A DNA stretch of 64,000 nucleotides, from NCBI RefSeq assembly GCF_002157625.1, contig NZ_BDMM01000005.1:1-64000 (forward strand), read 5' to 3'. A program made the translations under genes and the position numbers. Origin of the DNA: Brevundimonas sp. SH203. Its GTDB lineage: Bacteria > Pseudomonadota > Alphaproteobacteria > Caulobacterales > Caulobacteraceae. Positions within the stretch are counted from its first letter, which is position 1. Each line of letters starts with the position of its first letter. Of this stretch, positions 8,702 to 15,886 are shown piece by piece. The notes beneath the pieces were generated by a model. It worked only from the letters and a program-made list of their open reading frames with translations, did no database searches and was not told the origin of the DNA.

Positions 8702-9024
8702 AGAATCGCTCCAGAGAAGAACAATACACCACATTCCTACTTGGTGCAGACAAGGAAAAGTGACCAATTCCTACCATGGAATTATGTTTCACTCATCAGG
8801 CGTCGGGTTCGAAAGACACCCTGGAGCAAGGATCAGCCCTTCAATCCAAGCCAACCATCCTATCGCGACCAACCAAGCTCCTGATTTCACGGGGTTTCCG
8901 ATTTTCTTTCGCCAAATGACCTGACCCCACCCCACCTTGGGTTAGACTGGTCTCGATCGGCGCTCCCTTTGAGGAAAGGGCACACATTGCACTCTGTTTT
9001 TCGGCGCCGGACGAGGATTTGACG
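8702..9024. other. Non-coding stretch upstream of the alarmone synthetase
   Basis: About 320 bp with no convincing gene on either strand. Base composition returns from AT-rich to GC-rich across it. It should hold the leftward promoter of the RelA/SpoT gene. The string TGACCTGACCCC followed by TTGGGTTAGAC around 8920-8948 looks a little like an insertion-sequence end, but no transposase or matching inverted repeat is present. Confidence 0.4.
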
Positions 9025-9177
9025 ATGCGGGCGGCCGGATCTGGACGGATTGCACTCTTTGCATTGTGTTTTGCCTCTTCACAGGCTCAGGCCCAGGACG
9101 CCCCGCGCTGGTCGCTGGCGATCCACGGCGGGGCGGGGGAGAAGCCGGCGACAATGAAAGGGCGCGCATGCAACTGA
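9025..9177 (+). pseudogene. Truncated isoaspartyl peptidase 5' end (duplicate copy)
   Basis: The ATG at 9025 encodes 50 residues: a signal peptide (IALFALCFASSQAQA) followed by QDAPRWSLAIHGGAGE, and then unrelated residues to a stop at 9177. The mature part is identical to the start of the intact peptidase at 9803, but the signal peptide differs. The match ends abruptly where the 44-bp direct repeat ends. This looks like the 5' remnant of a second copy of the gene, cut by insertion or duplication of the DJ-1 unit. The DJ-1 start codon lies inside it, out of frame. Confidence 0.7.
9091..9134 (+). repeat. 44-bp direct repeat, left copy
   Basis: Identical over 44 bp to 9872-9915. It encodes the first mature residues of the isoaspartyl peptidase (AQDAPRWSLAIHGGA). 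The two copies bracket a 781-bp unit that carries the DJ-1/PfpI gene. Confidence 0.9.
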
Positions 9178-9785
9178 CCATCGGCATCCTTCTGTTCGAC
9201 GGCGTCGAGGTCCTGGATTTCGCCGGGCCGTTCGAGGTGTTCAGCGTCGCTTCGCGCATCGCGGCGGTGCGGGGCTTCGCCGCGCCTGACCCGTTTCAGG
9301 TCCTGACCGTCTCGCGCGACGGCGGTCGGGTCATGGCGCGACATGGGCTCCAGGTGCTGGCGTCCGCCGCCTTCGCGGATCACCCGGCGATCGATGTTCT
9401 GATCGTGCCGGGCGGGGTGGTGGACGCGGCCCTGGCCGACCCCGCCATCCTGGCCTGGATCAGCCAGACCGCCGGCAAGGCTCAGTTGACCGCCTCCATC
9501 TGCACCGGCGCCTTCCTGTTGGCGGACGCCGGCCTGCTGGACGGTCGGCGCGCCACCACCCACTGGGAGGACATCGACGCTCTGCGCGCGCGATCTCCTC
9601 AGGTCCGGGTGATCGAAGACGTCGCCTTCGTCGACGAAGGCGACATCGTCACCTCCGCCGGAATCTCGGCGGGCATCGACATGAGCCTGCATCTGGTGGG
9701 CCGCCTGCTGGGCGAGGACGCCGCCGTCCAGACCGCCCGCCAGATGCAGTATGACCGCCGCGCGGCCTCAACTTCCCAGCGCTAG
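9168..9785 (+). CDS. DJ-1/PfpI-family protein (GlxA amidase-like domain)
   Basis: A 205-residue single-domain protein. The nucleophile elbow is Cys112 in ASICTGAFLLADAGLLDG, followed by RRATTHW. Such proteins include isonitrile hydratase and the sensory half of GlxA/AraC-type regulators, but no DNA-binding domain follows here, so an enzyme is more likely. The ATG at 9168 gives the family's usual start MQLTIGILLFDGVEVLDFAGP. The gene sits between a truncated and an intact start of an isoaspartyl peptidase gene, in a unit bounded by 44-bp direct repeats, so it probably arrived there by recombination. Its substrate is unknown. Confidence 0.85.
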   Translation: MQLTIGILLFDGVEVLDFAGPFEVFSVASRIAAVRGFAAPDPFQVLTVSRDGGRVMARHGLQVLASAAFADHPAIDVLIVPGGVVDAALADPAILAWISQTAGKAQLTASICTGAFLLADAGLLDGRRATTHWEDIDALRARSPQVRVIEDVAFVDEGDIVTSAGISAGIDMSLHLVGRLLGEDAAVQTARQMQYDRRAASTSQR

Positions 9786-9802
9786 AAAACCGTTCCACGA
9801 TC

Positions 9803-10864
9803 ATGAAACGTCTCCATCTTCCTCTATTTCTCGGTGCGGCGGCTCTTTCCCTGTGCGTAACGCCAGCCGTCGCCCAGGACGCCCCGCGCTGGTCGCTGGC
9901 GATCCACGGCGGGGCAGGGGTGATCGAGCGGGCCAGTCTGACGCCCGAGCAGGACGCCGCCTACCGGGCCTCGCTTCAAAAGGCGCTGGATGCGGGTTCG
10001 GCGGTTCTGGCGCGCGGCGGTGCGGCGCTGGATGCGGTGCAGGCGGCGATCCAGGTCATGGAGGACGATCCCCTGTTCAACGCCGGGCGCGGCGCTGTCT
10101 TCACCGCGGCGGGCAGGAACGAACTGGACGCCGCCGTCATGAACGGCGCGGACCTGACGGCCGGCGCCGTCGCGGGCCTGACCACCACCCGCCATCCCAT
10201 CGCCGCCGCCCGCGCGGTGATGGAACGGTCGCCCCACGTCATGCTGATCGGGGCAGGGGCCGACGCCTTCGCCGCCCAGGCCGGGCTGGAGCAGGTCGAT
10301 CCGTCGTATTTCTTCACCGAGCGGCGCTGGCAGGGTCTGGTCAAGGCCCTGACCGAGGCCGGTCAGCCGATCCCCGACCGCCCGGCCGACGCGCCCGCCG
10401 TCGGCGCCCAGGCCGCCCTGCCCGCCCCGCCCCTGAACGAGAGGAAGTTCGGCACGGTCGGCGCCGTGGCCCTGGATGCGCGGGGCGATCTGGCCGCCGG
10501 CACCTCGACCGGCGGCATGACCGCCAAACGCTGGGGCCGGGTGGGAGACGCCCCGATCATCGGCGCCGGAACCTACGCCTCCAACGCCGACGGCTGCGCG
10601 GTGTCGGCCACCGGGTCGGGCGAATATTTCATCCGCGCGACGGTTGCCCGCGACATCTGTCATCGCACGGCCGAGGGGGCCTCGGTCCAGACGGCGGCTC
10701 GGGCCGAGATCGACGAGGTCGGCGCCATCGGCGGCGACGGCGGCGTCATCGTCATGGGCCGGGACGGCGCGCCCGCCTTCGCCATGAACACCCCGGGCAT
10801 GTATCGCGGCGGCGCCTCGTCGAACACGACCGCCCGCGTCGCCATCTATGCGGACGAGGACTGA
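9803..10864 (+). CDS. iaaA: Isoaspartyl peptidase / plant-type L-asparaginase
   Basis: This 353-residue Ntn-hydrolase has a signal peptide (MKRLHLPLFLGAAALSLCVT, ending PAVAQ), so it is periplasmic. The precursor would self-cleave before Thr218 in KFGTVGAVALD, giving alpha and beta subunits with Thr218 as nucleophile. IHGGAG, FNAGRG and the STGGMTAKRWGRVGDAPIIGAGTYA region (shown in part) are the usual substrate and sodium-site segments. It hydrolyses isoaspartyl dipeptides and L-asparagine. The second 44-bp repeat lies within its codons for residues 24-38. Confidence 0.92.
   Translation: MKRLHLPLFLGAAALSLCVTPAVAQDAPRWSLAIHGGAGVIERASLTPEQDAAYRASLQKALDAGSAVLARGGAALDAVQAAIQVMEDDPLFNAGRGAVFTAAGRNELDAAVMNGADLTAGAVAGLTTTRHPIAAARAVMERSPHVMLIGAGADAFAAQAGLEQVDPSYFFTERRWQGLVKALTEAGQPIPDRPADAPAVGAQAALPAPPLNERKFGTVGAVALDARGDLAAGTSTGGMTAKRWGRVGDAPIIGAGTYASNADGCAVSATGSGEYFIRATVARDICHRTAEGASVQTAARAEIDEVGAIGGDGGVIVMGRDGAPAFAMNTPGMYRGGASSNTTARVAIYADED
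9872..9915 (+). repeat. 44-bp direct repeat, right copy
   Basis: Identical over 44 bp to 9091-9134, and in the same reading frame of the peptidase in both places. Crossing over between the copies would delete the DJ-1 unit and join the upstream signal peptide in frame to the peptidase. Confidence 0.9.
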
Positions 10865-10868
10865 ACAC

Positions 10869-10915
10869 CTTTCGTCATCCTCCGGGCCTCGCGGCTTGTC
10901 GGAGGATGACGAAAG
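10869..10915. repeat. Inverted repeat of the GTCATCCT family
   Basis: A perfect 16-bp inverted repeat (CTTTCGTCATCCTCCG and its complement) around a 15-nt loop, directly after the peptidase stop codon. It could act as a transcription terminator stem, although no T run follows. Its ends match those at 30663, 33042 and 38715. Confidence 0.75.
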
Positions 10916-10967
10916 CGGATTTCAGACCATTCAGACGTTTCAGACTCACTTTTTCCAGACCGACCCC

Positions 10968-11234
10968 ATGCCCGCACCCGACGACGAACTGACCCTGATG
11001 GCCAATGAGGAGCTGGACGCCGCCTGCGCCATGCCCTTCGTCGAGGTCCGAAAGATCACGCCGTGGGGCGACAGCTATGAAGGCTTCGCCCCCTCCGGCC
11101 GCACGGTCGAGGTCGAGCGCCGCTACCTGTGGGCCGTCGAGCCCCAGGGCGGCGTCATCGTCGAGGTCGAAGTCCGCGACCGCGCCGCCCGCACCGGCGC
11201 CGAGGCCCGCGCCCTGCTGACGGCCGCCGACTGA
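10968..11234 (+). CDS. Hypothetical 88-residue acidic protein
   Basis: I do not recognise a family. The ATG at 10968 gives MPAPDDELTLMANEELDAAC followed by an alternating strand-like region (VEVRKITPWGDSYEGFAPSG) and paired basic-hydrophobic strands ending in ALLTAAD. No signal peptide or membrane segment is seen, so a small cytosolic beta-rich protein is likely. Codon use matches the neighbours. It stands 43 bp upstream of the fumarylacetoacetase-like gene and may share its transcript. Confidence 0.6.
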   Translation: MPAPDDELTLMANEELDAACAMPFVEVRKITPWGDSYEGFAPSGRTVEVERRYLWAVEPQGGVIVEVEVRDRAARTGAEARALLTAAD

Positions 11235-11277
11235 TTCCGCCGTTCCCAACATCGCAAATCCGGTCTAGGCCTTGGTC

Positions 11278-12297
11278 ATGAAACTCGCCTCGCTCAAGCA
11301 CGGCCGCGACGGCCGCCTCGTTGTCGTCTCTCAGGACCTGAACTGGTTCACCGACGCCTTCCTGATCGCCCCGACCTTGCAGGCGGCGCTGGATGACTGG
11401 GACCGCTGCGGCCCCCGCCTCGAGGCCTTGGCCGAAAGCCTGGAGCATGAGGCCGTGCCGCGCGGCCGCTTCCACGAACGCGACGCCGCCTCGCCCCTGC
11501 CCCGCGCCTATCAGTGGGCGGACGGCTCGGCCTATGTGAACCACGTCGAACTGGTTCGTAAGGCGCGCGGCGCCGAAATGCCCGAGAGCTTCTGGACCGA
11601 CCCGCTGATGTATCAAGGCGGCTCCGACAGCTTCCTGTCGCCGCGCGATCCGATCCCGCTGGCCGACGAAGCCTGGGGCTGCGACCTGGAAGCCGAGATC
11701 GTGGTGGTCGTCGGCGACGTGCCGCAGGGCGCGACGCGCGAACAGGCGCTCGCCGCCATTCGCCTGGTCGGCCTGGTCAATGACGTGAGCCTGCGCAACC
11801 TGATCCCCGCCGAACTGGCCAAGGGGTTCGGCTTCGTCCAGTCCAAGCCCGCCAGCGCCCTGTCGCCCGTCCTGGTCACGCCCGAGGCGCTCGGCGACCG
11901 CTGGCAGGACGGCAAGCTGCACGGCGCCCTGTCGGTCCAGCTGAACGGCCGCGATTTCGGCCGCGCCGACGCCGGGGTGGACATGACCTTCGACTTCGGA
12001 ACCCTGATCGCCCACCTGGCCAAGACCCGGTCTCTGGGCGCCGGGACCGTCATCGGTTCGGGTACCGTCTCCAACAAGGACGCCGACGGCGGCCCCGGCA
12101 AGCCGGTCAGCGAGGGCGGCCTGGGCTATTCCTGCATCGCCGAGGTCCGCACCGTCGAGACCCTCCTGCGCGGCGCCGCCGAAACGCCCTTCCTCCGCTA
12201 CGGCGACACGGTGCGGATCGAGATGCTGGATGCGCGCCACCACACCCTCTTCGGCGCCATCGAACAGACCGTGACCCCGCTTTCCAGCGCGGGCTGA
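11278..12297 (+). CDS. Fumarylacetoacetate hydrolase family protein
   Basis: This 339-residue protein matches the bacterial two-domain fumarylacetoacetase branch. The metal-binding acidic residues are visible in EAEIVVVVGDVP, and in the NDVSLRNLIPAELAKGFGF segment with its QSKPASALSPV continuation. It would split fumarylacetoacetate into fumarate and acetoacetate in the last step of tyrosine catabolism. With hppD at 6243 this makes two of the pathway's enzymes, although other FAH-fold hydrolases act on different acylpyruvates. The start is the ATG at 11278. Confidence 0.85.
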   Translation: MKLASLKHGRDGRLVVVSQDLNWFTDAFLIAPTLQAALDDWDRCGPRLEALAESLEHEAVPRGRFHERDAASPLPRAYQWADGSAYVNHVELVRKARGAEMPESFWTDPLMYQGGSDSFLSPRDPIPLADEAWGCDLEAEIVVVVGDVPQGATREQALAAIRLVGLVNDVSLRNLIPAELAKGFGFVQSKPASALSPVLVTPEALGDRWQDGKLHGALSVQLNGRDFGRADAGVDMTFDFGTLIAHLAKTRSLGAGTVIGSGTVSNKDADGGPGKPVSEGGLGYSCIAEVRTVETLLRGAAETPFLRYGDTVRIEMLDARHHTLFGAIEQTVTPLSSAG

Positions 12298-12357
12298 CGG
12301 CGCTAGGTTCATCGCAGCGGCCGCGGGGGGCCGCCAAGGTCTTTGGGGAGAGACGAC

Positions 12358-12894
12358 GTGCCGCCTGAAAAACTGATCCCGCTGCTCATGATCCCGATCA
12401 TGCTGGTGGTCGTGCTGCTGAAGAACCGCAGGAAGCGGGTGCTGAAGCCCCAGTTCCTGTGGGTCATGCCGGCCATCGTCCTGCCGCTGATCGGCCTGGG
12501 CCTGTGGGGCATGGCCCAGAACCCGAACGCCGCCCACGCACCGTTCGGCCTCGACGCCTGGGCGGTTCTGGCCGTCGGCGGCGTCCTGGGCGGGATCGCC
12601 GGCTGGTATCGCGGCAAGACCGTCACCATCGAAAGAGAGCCGAACGGCGTCCTGATGGCCCAGGCTTCGCCCCTGGGCCTGATGCTGCTGGTCGCCCTGT
12701 TCGCCGGCCGGTCGCTGCTGCGCGACCTGATCGAGGGCCACGCCGCCGCCTGGCATCTGAACGCCCTGGCCGTCACCGACGCCTTCCTGGTCTTCGCCAT
12801 GGGGCTGATCGTCCTGCAGCGCGTCGAAATGTACATCCGCGCCCGCCGCGTCCAGGCCGGCCGCCTGGACGATCATGTCGAGGTCGTGGCTTGA
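12358..12894 (+). CDS. CcdC/DUF1453-like membrane protein
   Basis: A 178-residue protein with four to five hydrophobic segments (about 5-18, 36-52, 66-82, 105-118 and 135-150). The motif KNRRKRVLKPQFLWVMPAIV after the first helix resembles the DUF1453/CcdC family of unknown function. The GTG at 12358 is preceded by GGGGAG seven bases upstream, which decides the start. Its stop overlaps the TTG of the next gene, so the two are coupled. Confidence 0.65.
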   Translation: MPPEKLIPLLMIPIMLVVVLLKNRRKRVLKPQFLWVMPAIVLPLIGLGLWGMAQNPNAAHAPFGLDAWAVLAVGGVLGGIAGWYRGKTVTIEREPNGVLMAQASPLGLMLLVALFAGRSLLRDLIEGHAAAWHLNALAVTDAFLVFAMGLIVLQRVEMYIRARRVQAGRLDDHVEVVA

Positions 12895-13620
12895 TCGTCG
12901 CCCTGCTGTCGATCCTGGCCCAGGGCGCGACGCCCGATCTGGCCTGGTCGACGGCCAGGCGGGACGATCTCAGCGTGGCCTACATCCAGTACGATGTCGG
13001 CCTGACCGTATCGGCGGTCTGCCAGAACCACGGCTTCGTGCTGGCGGTGGGCGGCTTGCCGGCGCCCCCGGCCGACGCCCGCTATCGGAAGCTTGAGGTG
13101 AACCTGTCCGACGACACCCTGCGTTCGGGCGACTGGGCCGTGTCGCCGACCGGCGACCGCACCGGCGGTGTACGCCCGCAGCCTCCTGAACACGCCGCGC
13201 CTGATTATCCGGGCGCCCGGCGAAGGCTCTGCGCCGGCCCGCCGATACGAACTGCAGCTGCCGGCCGATTCGGCGCCGCTGGCGGCGGTGATGACCGATT
13301 GCGGCGTCCCGCTGCAAAGCGCCTCGGACGCGACCTACGACCCCAACATCTCGGTCGTCACCTGGGATCGGCCGCCGCAAATGGGCGTGCCGTCGCCCAT
13401 GCCGTCCGTCACCAGCGCGGACGCCCTCATTCGATGCGATGTGGATGCGGGAGGCCGGCCGCAGAACTGCGTGCTGCTGGACGAGCAGCCCGCCCGTTCC
13501 GGCTTCGGACGCTATGCGCTTCGGGCGGTTCGCACGGGCCGGGTCCGCCAGATCGACGGCGGCCCGATCCAGCCGGGCGCGACATTCACCACACGAATGA
13601 CCTTCAACGTCCAGGGATAG
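12891..13620 (+). pseudogene. TonB C-terminal-like secreted protein, split by a 1-nt frameshift
   Basis: A TTG start at 12891 (TTGA overlap with the previous stop) opens a frame encoding a hydrophobic leader (LIVALLSILAQGATPDLAWS), then ARYRKLEVNLSDDTLRSGDW. That frame continues nonsensically after about 13162. A second frame carries VYARSLLNTPRLIIRAPGEG and runs to 13620. Removing one G from ACCGGCGGTG near 13160-13166 fuses them as DRTAVYARS. The C-terminal part (ADALIRCDVDAGGRPQNCVL, then SGFGRYALRAVRTGRV) looks like the TonB C-terminal fold with two cysteines, as in small energy-transducer-like proteins. The cause is a real mutation or an assembly error. Confidence 0.65.
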
Positions 13621-13675
13621 GTCACGGGCACTAGACCCGCCTCGCCCGTCTGTGGCATGAGGCGGTCCTTCCGCT

Positions 13676-13760
13676 GCGGGCGTGGTGGAATTGGTAGACG
13701 CGCTGGACTCAAAATCCAGTTCCGAAAGGAGTGCCGGTTCGACCCCGGCCGCCCGCACCA
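13676..13760 (+). tRNA. tRNA-Leu (anticodon CAA)
   Basis: The acceptor stem GCGGGCG pairs with CGCCCGC, and the CCA end is encoded. The D loop has GGTAGAC. The anticodon stem-loop CTGGA-CTCAAAA-TCCAG presents CAA. A short class-II variable arm (TTCCGAAAGGAG) and a T loop GTTCGAC follow. The length of 85 nt suits tRNA-Leu, which reads UUG codons. Confidence 0.97.
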
Positions 13761-14119
13761 CGGATTTTCAGGCTTCCGGCCTTGATCCGTCCGGTTCGCA
13801 TCCGCGAACATTCGACGACTTCCGACACGAAACGCGAACACCGAGTCACCTTGGCGGCACAGCTTGTTCGCCTAGCGTTCTTATCGCGCTACGCCGCCGA
13901 TCCGGTCGGTGGCGCGACGGAGGACAGCACATGACGCCCGCCGACCTCCACGCCCAACTCGACGCCATGTAATCCGCCGCCCCCGCCGACGACCGCAAGC
14001 CAAGCCAGATCACCATTCCGACCGACACCTGAATCGAAAGCTTCTATGCCGAAACACCTGAACGACGAAGGGCCGCCCCGATCTCCCGGAGCGGCCAACC
14101 CACTTCAATCGGTCTAGTC
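13761..14119. other. Gap after tRNA-Leu, with a possible gene relic
   Basis: About 360 bp without an intact gene. From 13931 a reading frame begins MTPADLHAQLDAM, then meets a stop at 13970, reads on as SAAPADDRKPSQITIPTDT, meets another stop at 14030, and continues IESFYAETPERRR. The base pattern looks like old coding sequence, but two stops interrupt it, so at most it is a degraded small gene. No copy of the tRNA 3' end (attachment site) was found. Confidence 0.3.
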
Positions 14120-14386
14120 CTAGTAAGGGAACGAGCCCCAAGGTTCAGGAGATGTGATCCTGCACTCTTGGTCGATGATTACTTCGGCGTAGGGCGTCAC
14201 CACGCCTTGTTGATAGAACCGCCCAGAGCAAGTCGAGGTGTAAGACCCGACCGCAGTCGTGTGCGTGTCGTCGGAATAGTAGATCACATATTCGTGGTGA
14301 CGAGGGACTGCAGAAGCTGCGCCTGCAAACGCAGCCACGGCGACGAACAGGCCTAAGCCGATTTTCTTCACGTGCGACGATTTCAT
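14120..14386 (-). CDS. DUF6289-family small secreted protein 1
   Basis: An 88-residue protein with a signal peptide (MKSSHVKKIGLGLFVAVAAF, ending AASA). The mature part has YVIYYSDDTHTTAVGSY and TCSGRF, and a late Cys in DQECRI. These features match DUF6289, a family of short exported proteins with a conserved cysteine pair and unknown role. The start read from 14386 is preceded by GGAGAGG. A paralogue lies 222 bp upstream on the same strand. Confidence 0.75.
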   Translation of the reverse strand: MKSSHVKKIGLGLFVAVAAFAGAASAVPRHHEYVIYYSDDTHTTAVGSYTSTCSGRFYQQGVVTPYAEVIIDQECRITSPEPWGSFPY

Positions 14387-14607
14387 GTGCCTCTCCAAGG
14401 GAGCCAGTCTCCCGTTAGGATTGCGACACAGAGTTGCCGATTTTGCAACTGAAGATAGTTCTCAACGACCGAAGGGCGCCACCTCGAAGGAAAGCCGTCG
14501 CTCTGGAGCGATCCAAGACGCTCACCACGCCGTTGGGCGATGCGCGTTTCGCGGGCGCCGGAGCGGCATGGCCGCGCTTGGCGCCCGCGAGGATCTTGTC
14601 GCCTAAG

Positions 14608-14868
14608 TCACCAGTAGCCGCCCGGGCAACTGCCGACGGCTTCCTGGGTCGAATAGGGTGAAGTCGTGCCGTTGACAGGCGAGGCGACGACATCGCCGTT
14701 ACGGCAACGATCTACATAGAACCCGACTTGGGTGGTGTGGGACGCATCGCTGTAGAATCGATGCATATACATGATGCCCGGAGGCCGCGCCGAAGCGACG
14801 GCGGCGAAGAGCGACCCGGCGATGATGGCCGTAGTTGCGGCGAGGCGGATAGTCGAAGCGATCCTCAT
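14608..14868 (-). CDS. DUF6289-family small secreted protein 2
   Basis: An 86-residue paralogue of the protein at 14120. It has a signal peptide (MRIASTIRLAATTAIIAGSL, ending VASA), the motif RFYSDASHTTQVGFYVDRC and a late cysteine in VGSCPGGYW, so one disulfide is likely. The start from 14868 is fixed by GGAGGAATGAGATG; an in-frame ATG eight codons earlier lacks such a site. The two genes probably arose by tandem duplication and have diverged strongly outside the motif. Confidence 0.75.
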   Translation of the reverse strand: MRIASTIRLAATTAIIAGSLFAAVASARPPGIMYMHRFYSDASHTTQVGFYVDRCRNGDVVASPVNGTTSPYSTQEAVGSCPGGYW

Positions 14869-14975
14869 CTCATTCCTCCAATGGAAGGTCATCTTCCACC
14901 GTCATTTCGCGGCTGAATAGGCCGAATTACAACCTTGAATGTTTCCCCCTGCATTCACTGATCGTTTCAGCGCAC

Positions 14976-15827
14976 TCAACCCAGTTCGCGATGAAAGAAC
15001 CCCGTCACATCCGCCAGCACGGTCGCCTTCTTCCTGAACAGGGGCGAGAAGGTCGCGATCAGGTCGGCGTGGTTCAGGCCAGGATAGAGTTTGGCTTCCG
15101 AGCGTCCGCCCACGGCCCGCATCCGCTGATCAAGGATGATCGTGTCCTCGTCGTGGACCACCGTGTCGGCCGTGCCGTGGCCCAGCCAGATCGGCGGGGC
15201 GTCGGGGCGCACGAAGGTCACGGGCTGGGTCAATGTGGGGTCCGGCGCGCGGCCGAAGGCGTTGCGGGACGCCGCCACGTCCAACGGCAGGAAGTCGTAG
15301 GGTCCGGCCAGGCCCGCCGCCGCCCTTATCAGGTTGGGCCGGTCGACGGCGGCCATATAGCGTCGGTCCAGGGCGATCATCATGGCCAGATGCGCGCCCG
15401 CCGAATGGCCCAGAACCCCCAGCCGGGCGGGATCGCCGCCGTACCGGCCCACGACCTCGGCCGCTTTGGCCGTCGCGGCCGCCGCATCCTCGATGAAGGC
15501 CGGAAACGCGACCTCGGGCACGATCCGGTAGTCCGGCACGGCCACGACGAACCCCCTCGCCGCCAAGGCCTGGGCGGCCCAGCCGTACTGGTCGCGCGAG
15601 CCGGAATCCCAGCCGCCGCCGTAGAAAAACACCAGCGTCGGATACGGCCCCGGCGCCGTGGGGGCGTAGAGGTCCATCCGCTGGCGCGGATCGTCGCCAT
15701 AGGCGATGTCGCGCGCGACGCGCCGCACGCCGGGATCGCGCGGCCCCAGGGCGTTCAACAGGTTCAGCGGCGAACAGGCCGCGGCGACGGCCCCCAGGGC
15801 GGGGGCGAACAGGCCGCGGCGGGTCAT
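14976..15827 (-). CDS. Alpha/beta-hydrolase esterase, exported
   Basis: A 283-residue hydrolase. It starts MTRRGLFAPALGAVAAACSP, which has both a twin-arginine-like RR and a lipobox-like AAAC, so it is probably exported and perhaps lipid-anchored. The oxyanion segment is FFYGGGW, the nucleophile elbow GHSAG, the Asp probably in GTADTVVHDED, and the His in GLNHADLIATF. The layout matches carboxylesterase/BD-FAE-like enzymes that follow RMDLYAP. The substrate is not evident. It stands between the AsmA gene (59 bp upstream) and the DUF6289 genes. Confidence 0.82.
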   Translation of the reverse strand: MTRRGLFAPALGAVAAACSPLNLLNALGPRDPGVRRVARDIAYGDDPRQRMDLYAPTAPGPYPTLVFFYGGGWDSGSRDQYGWAAQALAARGFVVAVPDYRIVPEVAFPAFIEDAAAATAKAAEVVGRYGGDPARLGVLGHSAGAHLAMMIALDRRYMAAVDRPNLIRAAAGLAGPYDFLPLDVAASRNAFGRAPDPTLTQPVTFVRPDAPPIWLGHGTADTVVHDEDTIILDQRMRAVGGRSEAKLYPGLNHADLIATFSPLFRKKATVLADVTGFFHRELG

Positions 15828-15886
15828 GCGTGATCGTCCATAGGCTTCAATACGCCCGAAGCGCCGATTCGGTCGTCCGCCATCGC

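Noticed and set aside
8702..8767. ATG start at 8767 for the RelA/SpoT-domain gene
   Set aside because: The extra 22 residues are unlike the family and lack a ribosome site, whereas the GTG at 8701 has GGAG at proper spacing and gives AWADPKY at the start.
8920..8950. Possible insertion-sequence end (TGACCTGACCCC...TTGGGTTAGAC)
   Set aside because: No transposase, no matching inverted end and no target duplication around the RelA/SpoT gene were found.
12459..12890. Plus-strand frame overlapping the DUF1453-like gene
   Set aside because: It is an alternative frame of that gene rich in Arg/Gly/Pro; only the part from 12891 on belongs to a real (frameshifted) gene.
13676..14900. An integrated element using tRNA-Leu as attachment site
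   Set aside because: No integrase and no second copy of the tRNA 3' end were seen; the region is only suggestive.
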